Assembly (NCBI RefSeq): GCF_001854185.1 | Contig: NZ_CP017603.1 | Location: 1,054,001-1,118,000, forward strand | Length of the DNA: 64,000 nt | DNA from: Clostridium formicaceticum | Lineage (GTDB): Bacteria > Bacillota > Clostridia > Peptostreptococcales > Natronincolaceae | Direction: 5' to 3' | Shown here: positions 44,638-54,104 of the stretch, one piece after another | Layout: every line of letters begins with the position of its first letter | Numbering within the stretch: position 1 is the stretch's first letter | The notes under the pieces: generated by a model | Told to the model about the DNA's origin: nothing | The model's database searches: none | The model's input: the letters and a program-made list of their open reading frames with translations, nothing else | Position numbers and translations under genes: made by a program

Positions 44638-46440
44638 TTAATTCAATGCTAAACCCTCATTTGTTGTTGGTAAAGTAATCACAACCCTTGTACCTTGTTT
44701 TTTTTCTTCACTAAAAATTTCTATAGCACCTTTATGCGCCTCTATGATTTGTTTTGCAATAGACAAACCTAATCCTGTACCTCCCATTTCTCTTGAACGA
44801 GCCTTATCTACACGATAAAATCTTTCAAAAATTCTTGGTAAGTCTTCTTTAGGTATACCAATGCCATTATCTCTGATAATGATTTGAACATAACTACTTT
44901 TTAGTTGAACCTGTACTTCTATTTTTCCCTCTTCTGCAGTATATTTAATGGCATTACTAAGAATATTTAAAAGCACTTGTTCCATTTTATCCTTATCAGC
45001 AAACACATAGATCTCATCATCGTAACTGGTATGCACAAAGTGTTGTCTTTTATTTTTGGCTGAAACCTCTAGTTTTAGTACCGCACTTTTTACAATATCA
45101 TTTATATTGATTTCCTTTTTGTTCCACTTCCCTTGCTTATAATCCAAATTAGATAATTGTAATAAGTCCTGTACCAACCTCGTCATACGATCAGCTTCAC
45201 TTACTACGACCCCCAAAAACTGTGTTGCTAAGCCCTTATCCTCCATTGCCCCATCTAATAATGTCTCTGTATAACTTTTAATGGTTGTTAAAGGAGTTTT
45301 TAGTTCATGAGATACATTTGCAACAAATTCTTTTCTCATATTTTCTAATTTTTCATACTCTGTAACATCCTGTAGTAATACAACAATTCCTTCTAAGTAA
45401 TCATCTTCTCTTATAATCGGGGCATATTTTGCCCTAAGCTTTACGCCTTCTTGCATATCAATGATTTCGTTACCATACCATTTTTCCTGCGTACTTAAGT
45501 AATTTAACGTTAATTTATTATTTAAGGGTAAAAAAACTTCATCGAAGCTTTTTTTCTTCAAAGTTTTTCCATCTATCTTTAACATTTCTATAGCCACTGG
45601 ATTCGCATGAATAATTTTACCTTCTGCAGTAGTCGCTATTAATCCGTCTGCCATATTGTTAATAATTGTATCCATTTTTTTCTTTTCATTAGATATTTCT
45701 TGCAGTACAGCCTTTAAACGGGCGGTTAAATGATTAAACATATTAGCAAGTTGTCCTATTTCATCATCAGACTTTACCTCTACTACCTGATCGAAGTCTC
45801 CTTTTGCCATTTTTTCTGCCTTGATAGTTACATCGTTAATAGGCCCTGTGATGCTCTTAGCTATAAAATAGCCCAATATAATGGTAATCAGTAGTGCTAA
45901 TATGGTTGCTCTTGTTATAATAAATTTTGACTGATCTAACGTATTATAGATATCTTCAAGGTTTTGTCGTAGATAAATAATTCCTGTAATACGGCTATGT
46001 TCATCATACAAGGGAAATACCATATTTTTTGAACTTCTCTGTCCTTCTTGCTGCGATACAATATCGCTCTCCTTAATTTCTCCATGAAATGCTGCTAATA
46101 TCAAATCAGATTCTAGTATATACATAGCATTTTGATTCCAGTAAGATAAATTGGTACTAGAAATAATCGTAAAATCATTGTTTTTTTCTATTACATAAAT
46201 TTCCATGCCCATTTTTTCATAGGGAGCAATATTTTTTTGTATTTCCTCCTTATTATTCTGCCAATCTATTTCCTCCAATGTTTTCATGACACTATTCGCT
46301 ATTTGCGTAAGATTTCCCCTAACAACCCCTAAGTGATACTGTTCAAACTGTTGTATAATAAAAACACCTACAATCACCATTGCAATAAATACTAATAAAA
46401 AATATATCGTAATCGATTTGAACCTTATACTTTTAAACAT
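44638..46440 (-). CDS. walK: Sensor histidine kinase WalK (YycG)
   Basis: The 600-residue protein has two membrane helices (about 11-31 and 175-197) enclosing an extracytoplasmic PAS-like sensor, a HAMP segment (198-250), a cytoplasmic PAS domain (about 255-360), the dimerisation helix with phospho-acceptor H378 in VSHELKTPL, and the ATPase N, G1 and G2 boxes (LSNAIKYTA, RDNGIGIPKEDLPRIFER, GGTGLGLSIAK). WalK controls cell-wall hydrolases through WalR. The start follows the walR stop by one base. Domain order and length match the family exactly. Confidence 0.96.
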   Translation of the reverse strand: MFKSIRFKSITIYFLLVFIAMVIVGVFIIQQFEQYHLGVVRGNLTQIANSVMKTLEEIDWQNNKEEIQKNIAPYEKMGMEIYVIEKNNDFTIISSTNLSYWNQNAMYILESDLILAAFHGEIKESDIVSQQEGQRSSKNMVFPLYDEHSRITGIIYLRQNLEDIYNTLDQSKFIITRATILALLITIILGYFIAKSITGPINDVTIKAEKMAKGDFDQVVEVKSDDEIGQLANMFNHLTARLKAVLQEISNEKKKMDTIINNMADGLIATTAEGKIIHANPVAIEMLKIDGKTLKKKSFDEVFLPLNNKLTLNYLSTQEKWYGNEIIDMQEGVKLRAKYAPIIREDDYLEGIVVLLQDVTEYEKLENMRKEFVANVSHELKTPLTTIKSYTETLLDGAMEDKGLATQFLGVVVSEADRMTRLVQDLLQLSNLDYKQGKWNKKEININDIVKSAVLKLEVSAKNKRQHFVHTSYDDEIYVFADKDKMEQVLLNILSNAIKYTAEEGKIEVQVQLKSSYVQIIIRDNGIGIPKEDLPRIFERFYRVDKARSREMGGTGLGLSIAKQIIEAHKGAIEIFSEEKKQGTRVVITLPTTNEGLALN

Positions 46441-46441
46441 G

Positions 46442-47131
46442 TTATGCCCTCCTAAAGTAATAACCCACTCCTCTTTTCGTCAGTATATACTTAGGACTAC
46501 TAGCATAATCTTCCACCTTTTCTCTGAGTCTTCTTATCGTCACATCCACCGTTCTTATATCTCCGTAGTATTCATACCCCCATACCTCTTTTAAAAGCTG
46601 TTCCCTAGAAAACACCTGCTCTGATTGCATAGATAAAAACTTTAAAAGCTCAAATTCTCTTGAAGTTAATTCCACCACAAGATTATCTTTTTTTACCTCG
46701 TATTTATTAAAATCAATCACTAATCCCCCTGATGTAATGATTGCGTTGTTTTTTTCACCAATCTTTGTGTCTTTGCGTCTTAGATTCGCCTTAACCCTAG
46801 CTAATAACTCCCTCATGCTAAAGGGTTTTGTTACATAATCATCTGCTCCCATCTCTAAGCCCAGCACCTTATCTACTTCTTCCTCTTTAGCCGTTAACAT
46901 CAATATTGGTGTTGAAAAACATTCCCTAATCTTTCTGCATACTTGGAAGCCATCTAGTTTTGGAAGCATAACATCTAATAAAATAAGATCCGGATTTTTT
47001 TGCGTTACTTTATGTAAAGCTTCCTCTCCATCATAGGCTATTTCAATCTTGTAACCTTCCTTCTCTAGATTATATTTTAAAATGTCTGCTATCGGTTTCT
47101 CGTCTTCTACGATTAATATTTTTGCCTCCAT
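46442..47131 (-). CDS. walR: Response regulator WalR (YycF), OmpR family
   Basis: The 229-residue protein has a receiver domain with D9/D10 acidic pair (ILIVEDEKP), phospho-acceptor D53 (LILLDVMLPKLDG), K102-region (DDYVTKPFSMREL), and a C-terminal winged helix with GVGYYFRR at the end. WalR is usually essential and regulates autolysins. It is the first gene of the operon; the peptidase genes on its far side are plausible members of its regulon. Confidence 0.96.
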   Translation of the reverse strand: MEAKILIVEDEKPIADILKYNLEKEGYKIEIAYDGEEALHKVTQKNPDLILLDVMLPKLDGFQVCRKIRECFSTPILMLTAKEEEVDKVLGLEMGADDYVTKPFSMRELLARVKANLRRKDTKIGEKNNAIITSGGLVIDFNKYEVKKDNLVVELTSREFELLKFLSMQSEQVFSREQLLKEVWGYEYYGDIRTVDVTIRRLREKVEDYASSPKYILTKRGVGYYFRRA

Positions 47132-47237
47132 ACTAAATCCCCCTACACAGTATTATAATGTTATTAACTTCTACTTCTTTCTTTTTTTTCCTGCAAAAAT
47201 TTTACATGCATGTACGGAAAAAATCTAGCCCATGCAT

Positions 47238-47267
47238 AATAGCGGAGAATTTATGCCCTCCGCTATT
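47238..47267 (-). terminator. Terminator upstream of walR
   Basis: AATAGCGGAG and CTCCGCTATT pair perfectly around a 10-base loop, 8 bp after the gluzincin stop. The minus-strand continuation is T-rich (AGATTTTTTCC). Confidence 0.75.
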
Positions 47268-47274
47268 GCAGTCA

Positions 47275-48078
47275 TCAAAACAAGTGGATGAAATTTTGTA
47301 AATGTTTTCCTTCACCTAAAGATTTTATGACCTCTATTAAAGCTTCTTCTCCATGGTTTTCTACAAAATTTCGCACGATTCTAAAAGACTGGGTATATGC
47401 CAGGTATTCATCCAATGCATAAAATTCATCCCTCAGCATTTCTATTGTATAATCTAATTCTACAACTTCTTTACCCCATTCGTAACCATCCACCCTATAC
47501 TCAAAATAAAGACTTACACCTTCCGTAAACCAAACTGGAAAATTTCCCTTTCCAACATGGTCAGTAAATAGGTGCACTAATTCATGCAATAAAGGTCCTT
47601 CAAAGTAAAAAGTTGCTTCCATATCTTCATCATCTTTTATCCAGTGACTTGGGTTTAAAAGATGAATACTATTCCCATAATAAACACCCATTGGAGGTAT
47701 TCCCCTTCCCAACATCGTTATGTTCATGAGAGCTTCCACATCATCATATAATACGATCATCACTTTTTCTTCAAGTTTATATTCAAAAGCCTTTATAACT
47801 TCTGCATATTTATCTTCCGCTGTCATTGCTACTAAATCTACAACCTCCTGATGGATACCATCGTCATATCGAATAATGAAATGGTCTGTGGTAATAAAAT
47901 CATAGCTACGGGTTCTATAGGAGATTACTTTATTTTCAACATTTCTCAGCATAGGACGAAAAGCAGTTGTTATATTATTTTGTTGTTGAAGATAGGATAA
48001 AAATCCTATTCCTAACAAAGCTATACAAAAAACTAAAAATTTTATAGAAAGATTTTTCTTTTTTTCTACACGAGTCAT
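47275..48078 (-). CDS. Membrane-anchored peptidase_MA-like zinc protease
   Basis: The start at 48078 (GGGGGGATAGG upstream) gives about 267 residues with one N-terminal membrane helix (FLVFCIALLGIGFLSYL). The gluzincin motif HELVHLFTDH is followed by the third-ligand region WFTEGVSLYFEYRV. This layout matches the peptidase MA-like family of small zinc proteases outside the membrane. The target is unknown. It lies directly upstream of walR in a cluster of four secreted or anchored hydrolases. Confidence 0.82.
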   Translation of the reverse strand: MTRVEKKKNLSIKFLVFCIALLGIGFLSYLQQQNNITTAFRPMLRNVENKVISYRTRSYDFITTDHFIIRYDDGIHQEVVDLVAMTAEDKYAEVIKAFEYKLEEKVMIVLYDDVEALMNITMLGRGIPPMGVYYGNSIHLLNPSHWIKDDEDMEATFYFEGPLLHELVHLFTDHVGKGNFPVWFTEGVSLYFEYRVDGYEWGKEVVELDYTIEMLRDEFYALDEYLAYTQSFRIVRNFVENHGEEALIEVIKSLGEGKHLQNFIHLF

Positions 48079-48341
48079 ACCTATCCCCCCTATTTCTAGA
48101 CATTCTAACAAACGTACTTGCGGGGTAAGCTGCCCTTCTATTATACCATAAAGGCCTGTAAAATCCTATGGACTTACCCTTGAGAATTAATGGTATTTCA
48201 TTGCTTTAGACTATCACTTTTTTTAGTTGTTTGCATAGCTTAGTATAGAAAGAATATTTTCTTTTCTACTGAAGATATGCATTTAGCCAAAGTAGCTGGT
48301 TACGTTTATATTTTTATTAATAGGTTAAAGGGGGACATAGT

Positions 48342-49634
48342 GTGTTTAGTTATTCAAATATTGTGGAAGATCTTGTCATTGAAAGGTTAATAAATTCTAA
48401 TGGAGAACACATCCCTGTTATTATCACTGGAGATGCCTGTGAATGTGAGGATTTAGAAAAATGTATCAAAGAGCTGGGTGGAGTTGTTAAACATAAACTA
48501 CCTATCATTAACGCTGTAGCTGCCTATATTCCTCCTGTTGGCGTAAGAAGTGTTGCTAGGGAGAAAACCATCAATAAGGTTCATTTTGATGATATGGTAT
48601 TTAAGTTAATGGATGTGGCCTCAGTTACAGTAGCTTCAGACTATGCCAACGAGCATGGCCTTACGGGTAAAGGTGTTACAGTAGCTGTAGTAGATACCGG
48701 GGTACACCCCCATAGTGATTTAACCACGCCTAATAATCGTATCATAGGGTTTGTAGATTTTGTGGATAAAAAAACAACGCCTTACGATGACGATGGCCAT
48801 GGTACCCATGTGGCAGGAATTGTTGCCGGAAATGGATTTTCCTCTCAGGGAAAGTACATGGGTATTGCTCCTGATGCCAACATTGTCGGCGTTAAAGTAT
48901 TGAACAAAGATGGAGGAGGTAATATTTCCGATGTCATTGCTGGTATACAATGGGTCATTGATAATAAACAGCGGTATAATATTAAAGTAATGACGTTATC
49001 GCTAGGTACTAAAGCCAAGGTTTCCTATAGAGAAGATCCTTTATGCCAGGCTGTTGATAAAGCTGCAAGTCATGGTATTACAGTGGTTGTAGCTGCTGGA
49101 AATAGTGGTCCTGAAGCTTCTACTATTAATTCTCCTGCTATTAGTCCTAACACGATTGCAGTAGGAGCATGCAATGATCGTACTGCAAAGATCCCAAGTG
49201 ATTGTAAAATCGCTGACTTTTCCAGTAGAGGTCCTACACCAGATGGCTTAAAGAAACCAGATATTTTGGCCCCTGGTGTAAATATTAACTCTTTAAGTAA
49301 TAAAGGTAATGGTTATCACAGCTTATCAGGAACTTCTATGGCTACTCCTATTGTAGCTGGCTGTGCTGCTTTACTATATGAAAACAATGGTAATCTTACC
49401 CCAGCACAGGTTAAAAGAATGATGACAGAAAGCTGCGTAAATCTAGGTTATGGCTCAGAAGTTCAAGGGGCAGGTTTATTAGATATTAAAGACATCATGA
49501 ATAGATCAAATATATCCCCTCAACCGCCAAGAAAAGTACCTCAAGATAGACAGCAAAGCTCAAAAGGCATATTTTCCATATTTGACGGCTGGTTTTTTGT
49601 GATCCTAATTGTGATATTGATTTTGATCTTATAA
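48342..49634 (+). CDS. S8 subtilisin-like protease with C-terminal membrane anchor
   Basis: The 430-residue protein has the triad D118 (VAVVDTGVHPH), H153 (DDDGHGTHVAG) and S332 (LSGTSMATPIVAG), with oxyanion N254 (AAGNSGPEAS). There is an N-terminal inhibitor-like propeptide region (1-95) but no signal peptide, and the last 20 residues form a hydrophobic helix. A C-tail-anchored or spore/intracellular subtilase is therefore likely. Start is GTG with AAAGGGGGA upstream. It is transcribed opposite to its neighbours. Confidence 0.9.
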   Translation: MFSYSNIVEDLVIERLINSNGEHIPVIITGDACECEDLEKCIKELGGVVKHKLPIINAVAAYIPPVGVRSVAREKTINKVHFDDMVFKLMDVASVTVASDYANEHGLTGKGVTVAVVDTGVHPHSDLTTPNNRIIGFVDFVDKKTTPYDDDGHGTHVAGIVAGNGFSSQGKYMGIAPDANIVGVKVLNKDGGGNISDVIAGIQWVIDNKQRYNIKVMTLSLGTKAKVSYREDPLCQAVDKAASHGITVVVAAGNSGPEASTINSPAISPNTIAVGACNDRTAKIPSDCKIADFSSRGPTPDGLKKPDILAPGVNINSLSNKGNGYHSLSGTSMATPIVAGCAALLYENNGNLTPAQVKRMMTESCVNLGYGSEVQGAGLLDIKDIMNRSNISPQPPRKVPQDRQQSSKGIFSIFDGWFFVILIVILILIL

Positions 49635-49642
49635 ACGAAGAA

Positions 49643-49664
49643 AAGCGACCTTGCGAGGTCGCTT
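49643..49664. terminator. Shared terminator of convergent protease and M23 genes
   Basis: AAGCGACCT and AGGTCGCTT form a 9-bp stem around TGCG, between two convergent genes. It overlaps the M23 stop codon. Confidence 0.75.
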
Positions 49665-51057
49665 AATATTTTACAAACTGTAATGGATTAGTAGGTACAC
49701 CGTTTTTTCTTACCTCAAAATGCAAATGAGGTCCTGTACTTCTTCCAGTGCTTCCTACCTTAGCAATTTCCTGTCCTTTAAACACTCTGTCACCTTTTTT
49801 TACTAAAAGCTTACTGGCATGAGCATAATAAGTTTGATATCCATTTTCATGATCTATAATCACAAGATTTCCGTAAGCTCCTTGCATTCCTGCAAAAGAA
49901 ACCCTTCCTGCATCAGCAGATGTTATAGGAGTTCCAGTAGATGCACCAATATCAATGCCTTCATGCCTTCTTCCCCATCGTGTCCCAAAACCAGAGGTTA
50001 AAGTACCTCTCGTTGGTCGTATAAAGCTTCCTGTGGCGACGGTAGCTGGTCTTTCCTTTACACCCTCCGCTATTACCCTTGTAGTAGGCTCTTGTAAGAT
50101 AATCTCTTCTATGATCTCTTGCTGGGTAAAAACACCATTTTCTTTTACCAAATAACCCTTGATCTCTTTCTTGCCTTCTTCTCCCTGTACAGTAATCTTC
50201 TTATCCCCTTTATAAAGAGATTCTGTCTCTACATGTTCTGTTTCAAAGGGAATGGTTTCTACTAATTCAATGTATTCCTTTGTTACTACTGTTACATAGG
50301 GTTTCGGCACAACCAAACTGATTTCTTGACCGATTTGAAGACGCTCTGGATTAATATTAGGATTCGCTGCAGCAATATCTTCTATTGACAGGTTATATCG
50401 CTGTGCTATAATCCAAGCGCTTTCTCCAGAAGCCACTTCATGACTTTTTACTTCATCCGTACCTTTTGTCATCAGTTGAAAAACTTCTTCTTTGTTTTTA
50501 ACATCTGCAAGGTTTACGCCAACTTCTTTAAGCTCTACCTTTTCATTAAATCCGATATAATTATATTCCATCTCTTTATCAGCAAATAGGTTCTTTACTT
50601 CCCCTAAGATAGCATCGGCAGTTAATTCATCTCTCACAAAAGCTACCTCTGTTCCATCAATGACGATAGCAATTGCCTTTACCTTCATGTCCAGCAGCCT
50701 TTTTATGTTATTGATAATAGCTTCCTTATCTGTCAATGCTTGTTTTTTAGCTTTCGTTTCTACCCATTCAATATCGTTTGGAACAAGAAATTCATGGCCA
50801 TATAAGGTTTGAACTTCTTTTTTTACATCCTCTATAGCTTCAGTAAATTCATCTTGATGCTTTACAACAGCTAATACCTTACCATTTAATTGTGCCTCGT
50901 AAGCCTTTCCTGCAGTCAGCATAAACCCTATAGCGATGATAGTGCATATAATTACCGTATATGTAGCAGCTTTTTTATCGACTTTATTTTTAAGTAAATT
51001 TTCAGCACGATGCCTTGTTTTTTCACAAATACTTACAATTCTTTGGTAAATTTCCAT
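49663..51057 (-). CDS. M23 metallopeptidase with LysM and G5 domains
   Basis: The 464-residue protein has one membrane helix (about 29-48), a LysM domain (about 205-250: SGESAWIIAQRYNLSIEDIA, ANPNINPERLQIGQ), a G5 domain (about 262-335: ETIPFETEHVETE, KGYLVKENG), and a C-terminal lysostaphin-type domain with zinc ligands in RRHEGIDIGA (HxxxD) and GPHLHFEVR (HxH). Such enzymes cut or bind peptidoglycan cross-links. A likely WalR target by analogy with other Firmicutes, though no operator was identified. Confidence 0.93.
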   Translation of the reverse strand: MEIYQRIVSICEKTRHRAENLLKNKVDKKAATYTVIICTIIAIGFMLTAGKAYEAQLNGKVLAVVKHQDEFTEAIEDVKKEVQTLYGHEFLVPNDIEWVETKAKKQALTDKEAIINNIKRLLDMKVKAIAIVIDGTEVAFVRDELTADAILGEVKNLFADKEMEYNYIGFNEKVELKEVGVNLADVKNKEEVFQLMTKGTDEVKSHEVASGESAWIIAQRYNLSIEDIAAANPNINPERLQIGQEISLVVPKPYVTVVTKEYIELVETIPFETEHVETESLYKGDKKITVQGEEGKKEIKGYLVKENGVFTQQEIIEEIILQEPTTRVIAEGVKERPATVATGSFIRPTRGTLTSGFGTRWGRRHEGIDIGASTGTPITSADAGRVSFAGMQGAYGNLVIIDHENGYQTYYAHASKLLVKKGDRVFKGQEIAKVGSTGRSTGPHLHFEVRKNGVPTNPLQFVKY

Positions 51058-51273
51058 CCTGAGATCTCCTCTCGTGGGTCGAATCCTGTGTAACAGGATA
51101 GTTTCATCATTTGTTTATACTTTTGTAATATTATTGTAAAAATATCCTTTACTATTATATACTAATATTTTGCTGTTACACAACCCCGAACTTATGTTCT
51201 TTGAGCTATTTTTTTAGTATTATAGCCTTTTTTGTAGAATATTATTACAATTTATCAAAGTTTTATACTTAAT

Positions 51274-52761
51274 TTATAACCATTGGTTGAATAAGTCACT
51301 TAAATCCTTCTGCGTATTTTTTTTACAAATAGTATAGAAGCCTTCTGTGGTAGCGTTTTTAAATTTAAAGGTTTCAAAATATTCCCTTAGCGCTTTAAAA
51401 AATGCCTCATCCCCCATGTGGTCTCTTAGTTCTTTGATAAACATGGCACCCTTACTATAGACAATACTGCTGTATTGCCATGAACTATCAAATTCCTTGA
51501 GACTTCTCAGAATCCCTTCCCCTTTATCTGATTCAAAATCTATATAGTTTTCGTATTGTGCCTTAATCATTTTTTCAAAAATTTGATCTTTTATATGGTG
51601 CCCATATTTTTGTTCAAAATACATTAAAGTTGTATATTCTGTCAAAGCTTCATCTAGCCAAGGCTCTCTGATTTCATTATTCCCTACAATACCATACCAC
51701 CACTGATGAGCTACTTCATGGGCTATTACATATTCCAAAGGAAAGTTTTCTTCCATTTCATATAGTTCTTGACTGATCATAACAACATTAGGATATTCCA
51801 TTCCTCCTATAAAAAAATCACTAGCTACAATAGAAAGTTGTTTGTAAGGGTACAAGCCAAAAAGCTGATTAAATATTTTTACAGCATCTACTCCATACTG
51901 TAGTGCCTCTTCTCCTCTGTGTCCATTAATAGAATAAGAGATAATTTTTGTATCATTTAAATTCTCTTCTTCTATTTCAAAAGACTTGCTTAAAATCATC
52001 ACAAAATTTCTCACGAAACTAGCCTCTATCTTATAAATGTTTTTTTCTCTTTTTTCTTGTTTTCTTATAATTTCTCCTGTTGTGGCCATTTTATAGTCTT
52101 TTGGTATAGACATCGTAACATTGTATTTAGCCACTTCACTATAAAAAGGATCCCCTATGGCGTAATAAGGGTCTAGATTCCATCCTTTTTCATCATATAC
52201 CGCTGCGATAGGAAACCAATTGGTAATATTAATAGTATTTTCTCCGTAACCCATCCTACCCACAGTATTTGGAAGCTTTACTATAAAGTCTATAGAAAAA
52301 TGCAATGTATCTCCTGGCTTCAAAGGTTTTCTAGGGGTTATTCTTAAGATCGTGGATGCTTCCCCCATAACTTTATAGTCAATATTTTTTTTTCCTTCTT
52401 TTATACTCACTATTTCTATGTACCCTGGATTAAATCCATTGGGATAAGCTCTTTTCATCTCTTTTTCTTCAAAGGGAACAAATTCTTCCTGCTTAAAGGC
52501 ATTTGGATAAAGGTGAAAATAAATATCCGCAAGTTCCCCTTCTTGTTGATTCCTATAAATAACTTCTTGACTACAAGCTATCATCATATTTTCTTCTATC
52601 AATTCTGCTGCCATTGTATACTCCGTTAATTTTTCTTCTTTACCATAAGAACTCGTAACTTTTTGTGCTTGTCTAGTATCCCACGCGTAATGCAGAGATA
52701 CGGTAAAAAACAACACACTAAATACTAAGATGAGTAATTTAAACTTTCTATTCACCTTCAA
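51274..52761 (-). CDS. M1-family aminopeptidase-like zinc protease, membrane-anchored
   Basis: The 495-residue protein begins at a TTG with TTAGGAGGTAAAAAG upstream. It has one N-terminal helix (LLILVFSVLFFTVSLHYAW), a beta-rich N-domain, the substrate-recognition-like FIGGMEYPNVVMIS, and the catalytic HEVAHQWWYGIVGNNE with downstream glutamate in EPWLDEALTEY. This is the gluzincin core of M1 peptidases, but the C-terminal armadillo-like part is short, so it is a reduced form. The substrate is unknown. Confidence 0.87.
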   Translation of the reverse strand: MKVNRKFKLLILVFSVLFFTVSLHYAWDTRQAQKVTSSYGKEEKLTEYTMAAELIEENMMIACSQEVIYRNQQEGELADIYFHLYPNAFKQEEFVPFEEKEMKRAYPNGFNPGYIEIVSIKEGKKNIDYKVMGEASTILRITPRKPLKPGDTLHFSIDFIVKLPNTVGRMGYGENTINITNWFPIAAVYDEKGWNLDPYYAIGDPFYSEVAKYNVTMSIPKDYKMATTGEIIRKQEKREKNIYKIEASFVRNFVMILSKSFEIEEENLNDTKIISYSINGHRGEEALQYGVDAVKIFNQLFGLYPYKQLSIVASDFFIGGMEYPNVVMISQELYEMEENFPLEYVIAHEVAHQWWYGIVGNNEIREPWLDEALTEYTTLMYFEQKYGHHIKDQIFEKMIKAQYENYIDFESDKGEGILRSLKEFDSSWQYSSIVYSKGAMFIKELRDHMGDEAFFKALREYFETFKFKNATTEGFYTICKKNTQKDLSDLFNQWL

Positions 52762-53009
52762 CTTTTTACCTCCTAATTCAAGACTTGATAAGCTACTAAA
52801 ATTTTATTTTAGATTCGCGATTTTATTACAAAAATCCACCTATTGTTATACTGATAATTACATCTTGCTTTTTATAAGTGTTCCTATATAATGTTATCTT
52901 AGGCGTAAATTTATTTCAGTTAAGAAATAAGACCTTTAGTGCCTAAAAGAAAATTTATCATAAATATGGTATAATAGCTTTAGCAAGAAAAATTTTTGGA
53001 GTGATGATA

Positions 53010-54092
53010 ATGGGTTTTATAAAAACCACAACTTCTATAGATTTAGGAGATACCCCTATAGAAAATATTTTTATCGATGTCTATATGCCAATCGCCAATG
53101 GTACCTTTGTAAAAGTCTACCTACTAGGCTATAAGTATGCCTGCGATGGAGATATAAACAAAAGCATAAATAACACAAATATCGCTAAAAACTTAAATAT
53201 ACCTTTATCTGACGTATTAGCCGCCTGGGATTTTTGGGAAAGCAAAAAGATTATTAAGAAAATCCCTATATCCTCAGAAGATGAATGGGATTACTCAGTA
53301 GAGTTTCTTAACCTAAAACAACTATATATAGACAACAACTATAAGTCCCTTCAAGCTTTAAGTCAAGAAGATGTAGAGCCAACCTCTTATAGCTGTTCTA
53401 CAAGAGAACTTATAGAAGCCAATAAGGTTCCTGAGATTAAGCAAATGTTTATAGAAATCAACAAGATTATTAACCGCTCTCTCGTTCCTAATGAAAAAAT
53501 GCAAATATTAGAATGGTTTCATCAATATAATATTGATCCTCCTCTCGTTATTAAAGCCTATAGTTACTGTCGCCATAAAAAAAATGTACGGAATGTAAAG
53601 TATGTGGCAGGGGTTATCAGAAACTGGTATGACCAAAATATCACAACTGTAGAACAACTTCAGGAGCATCTTTCAAAGCAAGGGGAAAGATATAGCCTCT
53701 ACGACCGTGTATTTAAAGCCATGGGTTTTATGTACAGGGAACCTTCAGAAGCCGAAATGAAAATCATGGATAAGTGGGTAGATAACCATCTATTCAGTAT
53801 AGACATTATACTGAAGGCTTGTGAAAATTGCAGTAAGACATCGAATCCTAACATTAATTATATTGATAGCATTTTATCAGATTGGCATAAAAAGGGTATT
53901 AAAAAAGTAGATGATCTTGATATAGAAAAAGAAAAGCAGAAAGAGCAGAAAAAAGAACCTTTGCCCATTTCCTCCCCTAAACCACAACATAAAATAAAAA
54001 CCAAGTTTCATTTATCAGAAAGCAGGGGATCAAGGTATGATGCTAAGGAACTAGAAGAACTATTGTTAAATCGTTCTAAAAACAAACAATAG
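53010..54092 (+). CDS. DnaD/DnaB-domain primosomal protein
   Basis: The start at 53010 has GGAG nine bases upstream; codons at 53001 and 53004 are possible. The product (about 360 residues) has an N-terminal winged-helix-like region (NIAKNLNIPLSDVLAAWDFW) and DnaB_2-type repeats ending in the YYxxxIxxW-like NVKYVAGVIRNWYDQNI and INYIDSILSDWHKKGIKKVD. This is the DnaD family of Firmicute replication restart/initiation factors. The next gene is a DnaI/DnaC-like helicase loader 12 bp downstream, so the two probably act together to load the replicative helicase. Confidence 0.88.
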   Translation: MGFIKTTTSIDLGDTPIENIFIDVYMPIANGTFVKVYLLGYKYACDGDINKSINNTNIAKNLNIPLSDVLAAWDFWESKKIIKKIPISSEDEWDYSVEFLNLKQLYIDNNYKSLQALSQEDVEPTSYSCSTRELIEANKVPEIKQMFIEINKIINRSLVPNEKMQILEWFHQYNIDPPLVIKAYSYCRHKKNVRNVKYVAGVIRNWYDQNITTVEQLQEHLSKQGERYSLYDRVFKAMGFMYREPSEAEMKIMDKWVDNHLFSIDIILKACENCSKTSNPNINYIDSILSDWHKKGIKKVDDLDIEKEKQKEQKKEPLPISSPKPQHKIKTKFHLSESRGSRYDAKELEELLLNRSKNKQ

Positions 54093-54104
54093 AGGTGAAT
54101 CTTT

